Made by a program: the position numbers and the translations under genes. Source: Lycocorax pyrrhopterus obiensis (Eukaryota; Chordata; Aves; Passeriformes; Paradisaeidae). Taken from it: a stretch of 64,000 bases of DNA. The notes under the pieces were generated by a model. That model saw nothing but the letters and a program-made list of their open reading frames with translations. It was not told the origin of the DNA and made no database searches. Shown here in pieces: positions 1 to 12,688 of this stretch (its first letter is position 1; every line of letters begins with the position of its first letter). The stretch covers positions 4,272,638-4,336,637 of the forward strand of contig JACSVZ010000004.1 of the NCBI GenBank assembly GCA_014706295.1, given 5' to 3'.

Positions 1-3000
1 AAAGGCAACGACTTCCAATGTGGCCACACATTTATTGAGTTGGATCTGGTTTTCTGCAGAGCTGAGCATCCACAGCTCTAATTAAAGTCCCTGTTAACTT
101 TGGGCATCCATGACTGACAAAAGCTGAGGCTGTCAGGGAGGACAGGATATGATTACTGGTCATGCTCGAGCCCTGTGCAGCTCTTCAGAAATCTCTGGCT
201 GGAGCCAAGAAGTGAACTCGTGTCAGAACTGAGAACCAGCCCCAGGAGCCTGCACTGCTCAGAATGAAAAAATTTTTTTCTTAACTTCCCATTTCTATGA
301 TTTGCTCTTTGTCTTTCAAATATTTCTCACTTTCAACCTCCCGGGATCTGACAGCCTCCTGTCTAAATGCTCGCATGTGCCAGACCCATTGTTAATATTA
401 TTTCACAAGATATTAGGATTTCAGATGCATCTCCCTTGCCTTGTTTGCAAGAGCTTTTCAACAAAAGACTATGGACATGTCTAAACTCCTAATATTTGCT
501 GTGATAATACCATTTAAAGGCAAGTGGGCTGGGAATGGCAGAGAATAACTGATATTTTCATTTAGCTGCTGATGTGACTGGGATTTAGAGAACAGTCTGA
601 TTGATGTCTCGGCTTCATTTAAAATAAAATAATTAGGCTACTAAAATCTGGAAAGTATATTTTCATTTTAACTGGTCTGTGTGCTCAGCCCAGGCTCCAA
701 GAAAGGACATGGAACGTTACAGGAATGGAAATGAGGGATCGGAGTAGGAGAAATGACATACTGGAGATTAGAGGCAGACGAGGAAAGGATATGAAAAAGG
801 GTCTGGAAGAATTAAAATAATCAGGAACTAAGAGGAAAAACCAAGAGTTCAAAAAAAGATGTAGAGCATTCCATTAATCATCATTGTGGGAGGTAACAGA
901 GGGTGGACAACAATATGAGAAGAGGACTGAAGAAGCACAACTAAGAGACAGAAAGCTGTAGATATGAATAAAAAAGGCGTAAAATTCATCTTTTTTGTTC
1001 CTGTTTCTAATAGCACTTTGGTCACTGCCTAGTGGGAACAATGAAAGATTGGCTGAGGGAACAGAAGGCTCCCAGATGCATGAAAAAGTTGTAAGATCAG
1101 ACTTACAAAAATATGCACAACTTAAGCATGTTAAACCCTCAAATAAATGCATTTTTAAGATGTTTTGATCCTTTGCATCACTCTGTCACAGTACAAAGGC
1201 AATTAAAGCATTGGACATAAAAAACAGCCCAAGGAATTTTGGATTTGATCTCTTAATTCTGTGAAAATTCAGGCATATATCTCAACTGTGTAAGAACTCA
1301 GAATCATATGGGCCAGCTGGACAGTCCTAATTATACAAATACTCAGACTCTGGCAGCAAGAAATGCAACACAATGCACTTTGTTGAGACAAAAAAAAAAG
1401 CCTTTTGTTTATGTGAAGCCAAGACACGGTACTTTACATCTGTACACACATGGACCACAAGACCACAGCTAACAAGTTAGTCATGGAGCTCAAGCCAGGC
1501 GTAGAGTGAGAGTGTGACAATACCCACTCCAGTGGCCAACAGCATCGAAACCTAATGTAAAGTTTCCAGAAGCCAGGAATCTCAGCCAGTGAACTGAAAA
1601 CAACTTGAAACAAAATCAAGTAATATCTCCTTTGGATCCTTACAACCCCTCCCACAGTGCGAAAGCCTCATCTGACTATGACGAGAGAGGGACTAAACAC
1701 TCCTTCTCCCCTGTAGTGATTACTCCATATAACTCAGATTCATGGTTGTGTGGTCTTTCACACCTACATTCCTCTGGAAGCCAGTCGCCCATAAAATATA
1801 GTATACAAGCTGCACTATATTAGCTGGAGAAAAATGAGGCTCTCAAAATCTGAGAGAAAGCTGGAAGAAATTTAGTCTAAGTGAATATTGCATACCCAAG
1901 GGACAGAGGTACTTGAAAGAAAATCCTGTTAAAAACAGATTGTTTTCCCCCTCTTCAGAGTCTCAACTGTTTTTTTCCTTTCTTTGGTTTTTTTTCCTTT
2001 TTTTTTCTCTAATTTAAAATAAGTTTGTCATCCCCCAACTACCTCTTTCTCAGCACAGAGAGGATATTTTTGGAACACATTGTCTTGTATAACAGATACA
2101 CTGAAGTGGTCTGGAATAGCTTTTCTGTTCTCCTCACCATCGGTGAAAGAAGCTGCATTTGGGGGTACTTGGGTTTCGGTGCTATTCTACAAGAAAGGTA
2201 AAGACCGACCAGGAAAAAAAAAAACAAGCCTAGATTTAAGAAAGAAAAAAAAAACAAAAGAAAAAAAAACAACAAACCAACAGATTTCACAAGAATAATC
2301 CTGGATATAAGCCCAGAAAACGTGTGTCAAAAATATAGGCAACAATTGTTGCCCTTGTATTTCGATTTTCTGTTATAGCTGCCTTTCTCTGGATACTAAC
2401 AAAACGAGAGTTTCCAAAGGAAAGGAAGAGGAAATCTGTGCCCCTTATAGCCTGTTTTAGTTTGTTGCCAACACATCTACCCTGTCCAACCTTACAACTG
2501 CACTAAGCACAGAATAAGACAGTAAGTTTTTTCATTAAGGTCTCCGAACTTCTTCACTAAATAACCTTTTTGTGGTTTCTGCCACTAATAAAACTAGGTT
2601 CGTCAGCTGAAAGGAATTGTAAGTAAAACAGGGATTATTACAATGCTTCCCCTCTACCTTTTGCTCCTACCTGATGCCCAAATGTTAATTAATTATTGGT
2701 GTTCATGGATGTATCTCATGCAAGACAAATGAAAATCCACTTTGGCCTAACGTATTTTGACTTTTCACACAGTTTACTGAAAACCAACTCTTGATAGCTC
2801 AGAAAACTGTACAGGAGGTACATCAGAAAAATTCAGAATAAAAGTAAATACCACCCTCTTCACATTAAAAAGACAGACTTTTGTCTCCTATTTGCTAACC
2901 ATTAATGGTGCATAAAAAATATGTGATTAGGACCTTGAGAGCTGGCATGGCTCAAATACCGTACATTGATGAACCACGTTGGAATGGAAATCAGATGAAA

Positions 3001-3734
3001 AGTATTCCTGTAGTGGCACTTTAACCTAACTGTTGGCAGATGGAGAATGGAAGCAACATAAATGCTCTCTTTTTGTGTCAGCACTATAAAAATGTCTGAC
3101 TAGCCCATGAAAGATGGAGATGAAAGCTTAGGCAGCCATTAGAAACTGTGCCTCACCTCAAGCAATAACTCATTCCCATGGTATTCTGAAAATGGTTTTA
3201 TTGCAGAGGGTTACTTCTCCCCCTTCTGCAAAAATTGCTGCTTATCAGCAGTGCAGAAATAAAGCCAGAAACTCCCAATCTTTTAAATTCTCCTATGCAA
3301 TCTCCTTCCCAATGGTAAGGAATTTCATAAAATATAACATCTGATTAAACCAGTTTGCATGCCTTTATGAAACTGACACCATTATTTGAAATACAGCACT
3401 TTCAAGTGTCCTGCCATTAGTTCACAGCAGCTTAGTTGCCTGTTGCATTTATTTATCTGAGTATTAATGCTTCCCAAACTGCCTTGATGAGAATCCAAAC
3501 CTTTTGGCAGACAGGGACTGGAAATCACATGGAGCTAATAAGGGCAGGAAGAAATTCAAAAGCAGTGTCCAATAAGGGGGTTGTGTTTGGGATTGGTTTT
3601 GTTGGAGTTTGGGTGGTATTTTTTGGAGGTGTCTTTTTATGCACAATGCATTTTGGTTACAGCTTGTTTCTAAGCAGTCAAGCTTCATTAGAGAGCAAAA
3701 TAGAACCAGGTGTATTTTAAATTCAAACACTCAC
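1..3734. other. Non-coding stretch, no gene recognised
   Basis: AT-rich vertebrate-type sequence with stops in all frames at short spacing. The open frames here are 60-94 codons, have no recognisable family and lack paired splice sites of quality. A short A-rich tract sits near 2.2 kb. A possible 29-bp block with an acceptor-like end and a GTGAGG donor lies near 3145-3173 on the minus strand, but its phase does not continue the exon chain described to its right, so it is not called. The stretch could be intron or 3' flank of that candidate gene. Confidence 0.6.
2211..2276. repeat. A-rich low-complexity tract
   Basis: Runs of 8-11 A separated by G, C or short spacers. It produces lysine-rich or phenylalanine-rich open frames on the two strands that should not be read as genes. 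It may be a decayed poly(A) tail, but no recognisable retroposon body adjoins it. Confidence 0.7.
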
Positions 3735-3794
3735 AAAATCCAAAGTATGCATGATCTCCATCATCAGCACAACTGAACGTTACGTCAGCACATC
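3735..3794 (-). CDS. Candidate internal exon G of an unidentified minus-strand gene (partial CDS)
   Basis: A 60-bp block preceded on the minus strand by a pyrimidine-containing acceptor (AATCCCTTCAG) and followed by a GTGAGT donor. Its only open phase begins with two bases completing a codon, encodes 19 residues including CADVTFSCADDGDHAYFGF, and leaves one base at the end (phase 1 to 1). That phase fits the donor side of the block at 5245-5325, joining as Gly. The acidic, cysteine-containing peptide looks coding but I recognise no family. Nineteen codons staying open is weak evidence on its own, and the base before the donor is T, which is suboptimal. It could be a pseudo-exon. Confidence 0.22.
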
Positions 3795-5244
3795 CTGAAG
3801 GGATTGCAGGCTCCCCAAGGCACAGGAATTTAGCCTGAGAAGCGAACATTTAGAGTCAGTGCCAGGCAGCAGAAGGTGTCCATATTGGACCCTGCAGTCT
3901 CCTCATCATACCAGTGCCCTGCAGAATGTGCAGTTGACATACCACAGCAGCTTTATCTAGATCTTGCTTGACACTCCAAAGCCACTTTTTTGGCAGCCAG
4001 TTTCAGGAATCCCTCTATAAACCTATCCTGATGGACTGGCCAAACCTCATGGGATGGCTGCAATGAAAGAATGCAGCCTCACTTGGTTAAAATACATTTT
4101 TACCTTTGCTTTCTTCAATATTTCAGGAATTTCCACAGCCAAAAAAATAAAATCTAGGCAAGTTTGGCTTCAAATGGTGCTGACAGCATGTTGTCTAGGC
4201 CAGTAAGGCTATTCCCTACACTTTTTTCAGCAGTCATATACACGTGTGAATGTGTGCTCGTAAAAAAGGGTAAGCAGTGGCAGAAATGGGGAGGTACATC
4301 TCTGCCAAGCAACCCCAAATCACACAATGAATACAAAACAAACTTGGAACAGGCCTGGCAGACAGAGAGAGCATATTTTCTCAAACTCAAAGGAAACCCT
4401 AAATGACAATTTTATGACTGTGGTAATTTTTCAAGTGACATAGTACAAGAGGGTATTGTGGTCTCTCATGAAACCTTTAATGCTCCCACTACACAGGGAA
4501 AAGAATGGCTGGAATAGCTCCCCAGCCTCTGGTGGGACTCTGCCCTTTGCTGCTAAGACACTGATGTGAATATCTGCAAGAAAATGTTTCCTCTGCAGCT
4601 TAGGAGGAGACTTCTGAAAAGCAGATTCACTTTTCCTTCAAGATGTCTCTAGTATCACACTGAGATCTTCCAGACAGAGGGTCTCATTCCCCACATTGTG
4701 CATATTGGACAAGCCATGTGTTCCAATGACTACATAGAGACACTTGCACAGCAACTTAGCTTAATTTTTTCTTAACCACTGATGTTTTTATCCAGAAGAG
4801 TAGCAGTAGTTGTACTTCATGTTTGGGAGGCCTCATTGTCATCACATGCTCAGGAATAGTACTCATCCACCCTTTTAAACTTCGATTTTACAGCTCTGAG
4901 CTAGATTTTCCTCAAGCTGTATTTTGGCCAGCCAGGTGTCTTTTGAGTGTTCTGCACAGAGAAAGGGAGTTCATAATCCTGTAGTATCTGTAGTAAGGTA
5001 TATTTACAAAAGAGCTTAGACAACACCACTCTAGTACTCTGTGTCTTGGTGAGCACCTTGGAGCACAGTCATTTTCTCCAAAGCGATATGGCGAGCCAAG
5101 CTAATCACTCAGCTGTGTATTTACTGCTGTAGAACTACATACTCAGAGACCATTTACAGAAAAATGTCATTTGCCACCATTACAAATGCTTCCAGCATTT
5201 CCTTGTTAAACCATACCCTATCCCCTTTTTCCTCCAAGCCTTAC

Positions 5245-5325
5245 CAATCTCAACATCCAAAGGCTGTTCTAAGGGACAAAGTTTTTCAGGGAGAGGAGAA
5301 AATCTGTTTTCATTTTCTATCCATC
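5245..5325 (-). CDS. Candidate internal exon F of an unidentified minus-strand gene (partial CDS)
   Basis: An 81-bp block with a good acceptor (ACTACTACCCTTGTAG) and a GTAAGG donor on the minus strand. One phase is open for 26 codons (phase 1 to 1) and starts WIENENRFSPLPEKLCPLEQ. The rest is a short acidic end followed by a split Gly codon. The surrounding open frame extends a little beyond both splice sites. The phase matches candidate exons on either side (11303-11337 or 6269-6367 upstream, 3735-3794 downstream). The composition is coding-like, with several prolines, charged residues and one Cys, and looks extracellular or cytosolic rather than membrane-spanning. No domain recognised. Confidence 0.28.
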
Positions 5326-6189
5326 CTACAAGGGTAGTAGTTGTTTTGAGTTCAGCAAGGTACATTAGTAAAGTCCTACATGCTGAAACATTTGTTTAAG
5401 TCAGGAGGGACTTACACATTCAGCATTTGCTGAGTCTGGCCCTTATTAGAGAGCTTTACAGAAACATTAGACACACATACAGACTGTGCATTTTAAATTT
5501 AAAATGACAGAGTGTGTCTGATGTTGAAAACTTTGCTACCTTGCTTGTACAGTAATGTTCTTACAAAAGTTTTTTAAATGTGCTTGATTTGCATAACACC
5601 ATTATGAGTTACACTGTTGCAGACTCCTTTAATAACAATGGGGTGCTATGGATTGACATGATCACTTATTATGGCTTCAAATAATATGTAAATAATATTT
5701 AAATGGCTGCACTCAGAGCCATTACTGTCAATCAAATAAATACCTATATTTTGGCTTTCATTTTTACGTCCTTAACTAACATTAAGAAATAAAAAAGCAA
5801 CCTATACACAAAACCTGTAACAAACAGCTATTTTGCTAACACTCTGGTTTAAACTGCCAGGAAAACAGCAGAACTCAGTTGCAATGCCAAAGCTGTAATT
5901 TTGGTTGGTTCTCAATGCCATAAAGATTAGTATTAATTTTGTATCAGGACAACCACTATTTATGGACATCAGCTCAAAAGGGGTGATATACAGAATTTTA
6001 TCATCAAGAGAGGAATTCCACAGTACTCTCAATAATCCTTATCCTGTAAATTTTATGTGCATTTTCATCACCAGATCTCAAGGTGATTTATAAAACTGTA
6101 TGATGGGCCACTAGCAGAGGCAGCAACACTTGAGTACAGACACCAAAGGGTTCTCAGCAATTTTTCATTAGCATCTCATGAAGTGCTCT

Positions 6190-6560
6190 GCACAATATTG
6201 TGGCAGAAGGAAATGCTCTCCCTGCAGACTCCATGCCCGCCTGCCACGCCCTTCATAACCAAAACTACCTGCACACTGATCACCCCCGTGTTGAAGGCAG
6301 GGTGAGTCGTGCACAAAGCAGGGGGGCTTCATTGGAGGCACAAGAGTCAGAAACATAGCCGTGTCTCCTGCAGGTACAGCTACTGTGTGCACAGAGTCTG
6401 TACTGTGTGAAGTACAGTAACCCAAAATCTTGGTTGTGTGTCTCAGCCCCAGTCCTGTTTCATGTAAAATCGTCTTCTTGCAGCTGTGTCCCTTTGCCTG
6501 TGCCTATGCACACAGGTGCATACTCAGAACGAGACCCAGCCGCACGCATTTCAGCGCATT
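6190..6560. other. GC- and CpG-richer island in AT-rich surroundings
   Basis: This segment carries many more CpG dinucleotides and C/G runs than its neighbours, for example around 6235-6260, 6285-6310 and 6525-6565. Both strands are open for longer than average here (85 codons minus, 107 codons plus), which follows from the lower stop frequency in GC-rich DNA. It could be a conserved non-coding element, a small unmethylated region or an exon-containing segment. No repeat family recognised. Confidence 0.4.
6269..6367 (-). CDS. Optional candidate exon E, cysteine-containing (partial CDS)
   Basis: A 99-bp block beginning after CTGTACCTGCAG and ending at a GTAGTT site on the minus strand. One phase (1 to 1) is open for 32 codons and contains KPPCFVHDSPCLQHGGDQCA, whose Cys spacing is loosely reminiscent of an EGF-like module but too short to assign. 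The acceptor lacks a strong pyrimidine tract and the donor is weak. Because both ends are phase 1 it can be included or skipped between 11303-11337 and 5245-5325 without breaking the frame. It may equally be chance openness in a GC-richer patch. Confidence 0.15.
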
Positions 6561-9500
6561 GTGCCGCTTTTTTCCTTCTGGCAGAAAACTATCCTTTGCA
6601 GTACAATTATGGTGCTACAATGATTCAGTATAGTACCAGTGTCACATACCAGAGCCTGGGCTTCACCCAGCTTGCAGGAAAACAGCTCAGTGTAGGCAGA
6701 TGTGTCCAGTCAGGGAGAGATTATTTTTGAGGGCTAGATTTAAAATTAACACCGCAATAAAAACAGTCTTATGTCAGTCATCTTTACTCTGCAATATATT
6801 CATAAGCAACATTCAACCTAATATCTCTACCTAATAAATACCACTACAAAAAAATAAAAGAACAAACAGAGACATCACCATTTACTGAAGAGGAAAAAAT
6901 TAATAAAAATTACTAAGTACATGTCTCAGCCAGTTTTGCCTTAGAGAGCCTTTTGTTTGGTTTCCCTATTTTGGGAGGAGGAACTACTTTTTTCTCTTTT
7001 GAAGTTCGATTACAGCTACAGTTTCTCAGAGAGAAATTTGTCCTCTACCCTCAGAAAATATGAACTTACTGACAAGCCTCTTGGCACATTCCCAGCCAGG
7101 AGGAAAAAGCCTGTGTGATGGGCTCTTAACTGGCACCTGAGAGCTGCTCAATGTCTTCTCTGCCTTAGGGGCTTTTCTTTTACTAACCCCAAGCACACCA
7201 CTTGATGCTTTGTGTACTGCAGTTCTCCACCAGTAGGATTGTCTCGTCCCCGAAATAAAAAGGTTGTGAGATTGCAACACTGACCTTGAGGTGCTCAACT
7301 ACCATTTCGTGAGTGGCCTTATCAGTAACCAAGCTAAACAGCAACAATTAAAGGACAGCTAAAGCTGTCATTTCTCCTGTGCTCTCCATCCCCAAAATTC
7401 CTGCTGCAGCAATGCCAGCTAGACTGACCTGTGTTTTTCGGCAGAATAAGACCAATGTACAGGGATGAGCAGGACTAGAATGAAACAATTAGAAAATGCA
7501 GCACACCTCACGTATGTCCTAATGTAGGAAAGCCAGAAATATTAGCATAATCACAGTGTGCTCTGTTAGCATTAGAGTTGAAACTGGAGAGAGGAAGCAG
7601 AGGGAGCCCGTTGTTAGTGCAGACAATTCAGCCAGACAACAGTTGGCCTTACTAATTAGCAAAAGAGTGCCACTTTAAGAGCTCTCTTTGGGTAATCCTC
7701 AGGGAATTTCAGACATCAAGGCAGCTAATATGCTTTCCAGAAAAGCTGGCAAGAACTAAAACCTGTGCAGCCAAATACCTATGTGCAAGGAATCACTATC
7801 ATGAGCAAGTTCCATGCCAAGAAAAGCCTGGATTCATTTATTCATTCATAAAAATATTGCCAGCCTGCAGGTTCCACTGCAGGTCTCCTAACACTTGTGT
7901 TTTGTTTTGTTCTGCACTCTCATTTCAAGCTCTTGAAAATGGATAATTTTCAGAAAGTAACGTGTTTTTTAATGTGCATTTCTTGCCCTGTTGAGGAAGA
8001 AAACTCAAAAGAGTGAACTTCTTAAGTCTGACCATGAGAATAGAATCAAATAAACGTGCTTCGTTCCTCTTGAGGAGCTTCAGAGAATTTTGGAAGAGAA
8101 AAGAATCTGAGATTTTTGAAAAGCCTGGAACTGGGCTTAAATATATATCTTGCTGGATATCAAAACTGCATCATTAAGTAAATCTTACCCCTTGTTTCCA
8201 TGCTTATCCAAAGGATGTCTCTCTGTTCCCCACGCAGCAGCCTGGAGCCAGCCCCCACCCCAGCATGGGACAGCTGTGTGCTGTTCGTGGCAAGTTAACA
8301 TGCAAGCCAGGCTTCCAGCAGGTCCCCGGCTCTACTTACTCACTTGGAGATGAAAGAAACAATTCTTCTGGGAAAAGCTGTGTACTTCATACTGCATTAT
8401 TCTTACTTCAGCCCATATTAGGGTATTTAAGGCACTGCTGATTATTTAGCATAATGATTCAACTAAGGCCTTTCATTGTAAGGCTGTCTTGGACGACATA
8501 AAGATCTGTTCTCCTATGCAGGGTGTTTTGGCTCTATAAAGCATATGATGGCTGCAGACAAAGATATGCCCGAAGTATAGCATACAAGAATAATAACCTT
8601 AAATGTTGAAAGCATATTAATATTTCATCAGGGGAACCAGAGAAGCTGGAAAGCACTAGGGCCCCTATCACATGATAATTATTTGATAGGACACTACGTC
8701 CAGCCACAGGGATAATTCTCAGGGTTTACAACTGCTCTATTTTCATTGGCAGGCCTGGCAGGCAGCACTGGACACACTGACAGGAGGAATTTCGTTGCGG
8801 GAACAACTCCTGAGTAATTAATCCGGGTCAGGGCAGGATCTGGTTTCAGAGAAGTCAGGCTCCTTACTGGCACTACTCTCTAAGCTTTGTGTCCAGCCCA
8901 GTTGTCCCATTTCTTCTGTTCATGTAAGTCAAAGGATTGCTGCCTGCTACAGAACATAGTGGATTGAAACAATTTATTCTGAATTAGGCTGCCACAATGT
9001 TTTGGTTTTGTCTAGCTCATTCATAGATGAATTATCAAATGCTAAAAATGTCCTGAGGTGTAGGATAGGTGTTGCAATGTAAACACCCAAATTGGCCAGT
9101 CTGACAAGCCACCAGGTCACTCAGAAGGCTAAGTTCAAGCTTCAAGCATGAGGCTTGCACAGCAGCTTAGTGAAAAAAAGGTACAACCCAGTGGTTTCCA
9201 TCACAGAAAATAGCTCCTCAAAGGAGGCTGGACATGCAGACATCCACCCATCTCCCAATAACAATGCTAAAATGTGCCCAAAAACCCTCGGAAGGTGATG
9301 CTAGAAGACATAAAATAGCAGGGAAGATACCACAAAAGCCTGTTATTGTGAAAAAAGCCTGATGTTTCAGTCCTTCTAACCCACAGTTAAGGAGACAGAT
9401 TATAACATTAAAAGTGAGAAAATTCGAAAACTGAGAAATTCAAATCTGAAAAAGAGCAACTTTTTCTGAGCAACTTAGAATTGTACTAAAATCTTATTGT

Positions 9501-10100
9501 CATGGGACTTTTAAAAGGCCAAGACCATGGCAAGACTGAAAGCAGGGTTAGGAATTTACGTGGTTAAGGAGAACTTCTGCTGCTATAAATGCTACTGCTA
9601 TACCTTATCTTCACCTTATCTTCCTCTCCATTCTAGGTGCTTACCATGCATGTTGCATGATATTTAAATCTCTCTAACACTATTTTCCTCCTCTTCTGGA
9701 GGTCTATAGCTGAGGCTTGGCTTGATCCAAAGCTGAAGTTAAGACAGGCTGATCTCATTTCAGTACTCATCTTCTACAGCCCTGAGCATGGCATTAAACC
9801 TCTCCTTTCCATTTCTGTGCAGAGTAGCAAAGGCAAGCTTTGAAACTATTTTTATGGGTTTTAATTTCTGGAGCAGAAATGACCACTCACAATGTTTTTC
9901 CTCTTAGTATTTCCATACTTATTCAACTTTAAAATGAAGAAAACTGTCAAACAAGCAGCCTGGAGGCTTTTCTTTGTTTCTCTCATGTATTTGTTGCACA
10001 TGTTGGAACACATAAAAGCAGAGAAGTATATGCGCCATATTGTGTTACATCAAAAGATTGCCTTTCCTTGAAATTCAGACTGAGCAGTCTTTTTTTTTCA

Positions 10101-10118
10101 ATATATATATATATATAC
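10101..10118. repeat. (TA)n dinucleotide microsatellite
   Basis: About nine AT units directly after a short T8 run; a potentially polymorphic simple repeat. Confidence 0.85.
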
Positions 10119-11302
10119 AAACAAAAATAAAACTGCCTGTGAACAATTTTCGGGCATCGAAATGTCTGTGGTCAAGTGTCATCAAACTTGCATCACCAAA
10201 GAAGAGCTTTTTGCCTCCTCTCTTCCCCACACCACCAAAACACATTTAATAGAATTGTGTTTCCTCCTCCAGTGTGAGCTCATCCCCTCATGACAAATTC
10301 TGACCTTCAGAAAATAGGCTGCTTCTCTGCCCCAATAGCCTGCTACCTAAAGCCCAGATCTCCATAAAACTATTTCCTAATTGCTCATCAATGGTCACAT
10401 TTATCTGCCAGGCAAGCCAGGCTGCAGTGGTTAATAGTATAAATGGTGTCTAGTACAGCAAGGTTGGGGGCTCTGTTTATTTCATAGCTATCGAGATGGA
10501 AGTTTACATTAGCTTCAGTAACCTGAAGACATTATTCACACATGTTTTTAAGCCTGTTAACATAATTTATTAGAACTTTGAGACTTTGGAGTAACAACCC
10601 ATTGAAACAAAGCAATAAAGAGTATAACCATTGCTGCCAAAGGGAACTTTACATATAGTTAAAGCAATGACATGGTCAAGTAGGAGAAGGTTAGCATAAG
10701 GCAGAAGTTGAAAAATAATTAAGGCTTTAACATAATTCAATTCCAGCAAAACAAATTCTTAAAAAAAAAAAATTAAAATCTCACATTTTCCAGTAATTCC
10801 AAATCAGTTAAATTTTTACAGTATATAAATAATTCTAATTATGATCTTATAAGGTCAGCCTTCCTGCATGTTGGCATTTAGAAAAATGTTAAATTAAATT
10901 ATCTACATGCACTGGAAACATAACACAAAGAATGATCTAAAAAGCCAGGAGCAGGAGACCAATACAAGAAAAGCTCTTGTGTAATGTCTGACAAAGTCCA
11001 GTACAAGCACAGAACTAGAGCTCACATTTTCCTGGGAACCATTCTTTTTTCAAATGAAACATGAATCTGAGTCCATAAATAGACTCTTCATGTTGAAAGA
11101 GGGAATGGAGGATTTGATGCAGATGCACCACCGGCTTAAAAGATCCTAAAAGAAATTTATCAGTGTCATGGGTAATTAATTATAACTCCCCATCTACAGA
11201 TGGGAATCGCTGTGTTTATCAGCCAGGATACCCAGAATAGCAGGTGGTTGACAAAGAGCTGAGCAACTTCTCTGTCTGCTCATCTACCTATTTGTGACTT
11301 AC

Positions 11303-11337
11303 CTGTGTTACAAACATGTGGCTTTAAGTTATTCTCA
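11303..11337 (-). CDS. Candidate micro-exon D (35 bp, partial CDS)
   Basis: Both splice sites are strong on the minus strand: acceptor TTACTTTCTTTAACCCAG and donor ACAG|GTAAGT. Only the phase 2-in, 1-out frame is free of stops and gives ENNLKPHVCNT between split codons. The entry phase matches the exit phase of 12651-12688 (AG+T, Ser), and the exit phase matches 6269-6367 or 5245-5325. A 35-bp exon is near the lower size limit and an open frame this short means little, so the case rests on splice-site quality and phase. Confidence 0.2.
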
Positions 11338-12650
11338 CTGGGTTAAAGAAAGTAATTGTTGTCAATTCTTGTGTTTATTATTATAAAACTTGTGATATCT
11401 GTTGCTATTTTGTGAAACTCAAGTTTTGGAGGTTTTGTGATTGCGCTTAAATTTAAGGAAGACCGATTAACTTCTAATCTTAACTATTTCAGAGAATAAT
11501 GTGAAAATGATTGACCAAAACATAGATGTAATATTTGTAAATATCCAATTAAAGCTTCTTGTATTTTGGGGATACGAATAAGTGTGCAAAATCTTCATAT
11601 TAATCTTACCAAATGTACAACACTGTGTTTGCAGACCACCTGTAGCTTTGCATATACAAATTTAGAAGATACTAATCTTTTCGTATCTTTTTTGACATGC
11701 ACATCAAATACTGAATTACATGCACAGATCTGCTCCCTAAAACTATTACCTAAGAAAACCTATTCTTAAGTTTTTAAGGTGTATTAAAAAAAAAAAAAAG
11801 AACCCTCACAACAGGAGAGGCCTTTTTTCTTGATGTGAATAGACTCTGGTTCTCTTAGCATATAAAACATTGATGTCTGCTCCTGGGAGCCAGGACACTG
11901 GCATTTTACCTTATGTGATATGGAGTTTCTCCCACTCCTCTAAATGCTAGCTGTATGCAAAAAAACCCCAAAAACACAATAAGTAAAAGGTTTGCTGAAC
12001 TCCATGTGGGCACCTACTTGAGTTAAGCAAAAGGACACATATGGGTAAGATCAAGGTTCCACTAACCTGATTGCCATCAGGAAAGTTTCTAGAATAACTT
12101 GAAATATAATCCATCAAGTGGTAGCATAATGATAACTGAAGTGCTACCCTGGTCATTCAAGCCTCAATTTAATTAGCAGATATGGTCATTTGCTGACAGT
12201 ACTTTATATCTGAAGTTGATTAGAAGAAAAGGAAAAAGAAAACTCTGCTTAAGAGCTTAATGTTAGCAGAGTCCTCTCTTTCTAAGAGAGGAGATAACAA
12301 TACACTTTGATTTCAGGTGCCAAAAACCTCCAAAAATGTTTACGTCCTTTAACTAATATGTTAAAAATGTAATCAGCATGAGACAGGTGCCTAAGAGCAA
12401 AAGGAGCTCAACCAAGTCTAGTGTCATGATGATGAGAATTCACATGGAAAGATTTCAGGAACAAGATTTTGCAACTCTGTTGAAAAATGAACACCATCTT
12501 TCCACTCAAACACTCCTATTTGTTACATCTTTGGGGTGTGTCAGCTGGTCAGTTCTGGACGTGACCTGACATCCAAAGAGCTCCTATTATCGCTAATGTC
12601 CAGTGCTCACTGATAAGCACTTTGAAATTCTGACCCAATTTCAAGCTCAC

Positions 12651-12688
12651 CTGCCCATGCTGCTGATGAAACGTGGTCCCTTGGCAGA
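12651..12688 (-). CDS. Candidate micro-exon C (38 bp, partial CDS)
   Basis: The minus strand shows a strong acceptor with a long pyrimidine tract (CATCATCCCATTCCTCTAG) and a good donor (GGGCAG|GTGAGC) 38 bp later. Read in phase 0 it gives SAKGPRFISSMG plus two bases (phase 2 out). Phase 0 entry is what the block at 13471-13634 requires, and the two exit bases pair with the single entry base of 11303-11337. The splice signals are among the best in the window. The coding content is too short to judge. Confidence 0.24.

Noticed and set aside
3145..3173. 29-bp minus-strand block with CCATTTTCAG acceptor and GTGAGG donor
   Set aside because: Joining it after 3735-3794 creates a TAA at the junction, so it cannot continue that chain. 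Too short to stand alone.
8220..8345. Possible plus-strand exon after CTCTGTTCCCCACGCAG
   Set aside because: Good acceptor but no usable donor follows and the frame has no distinctive content.
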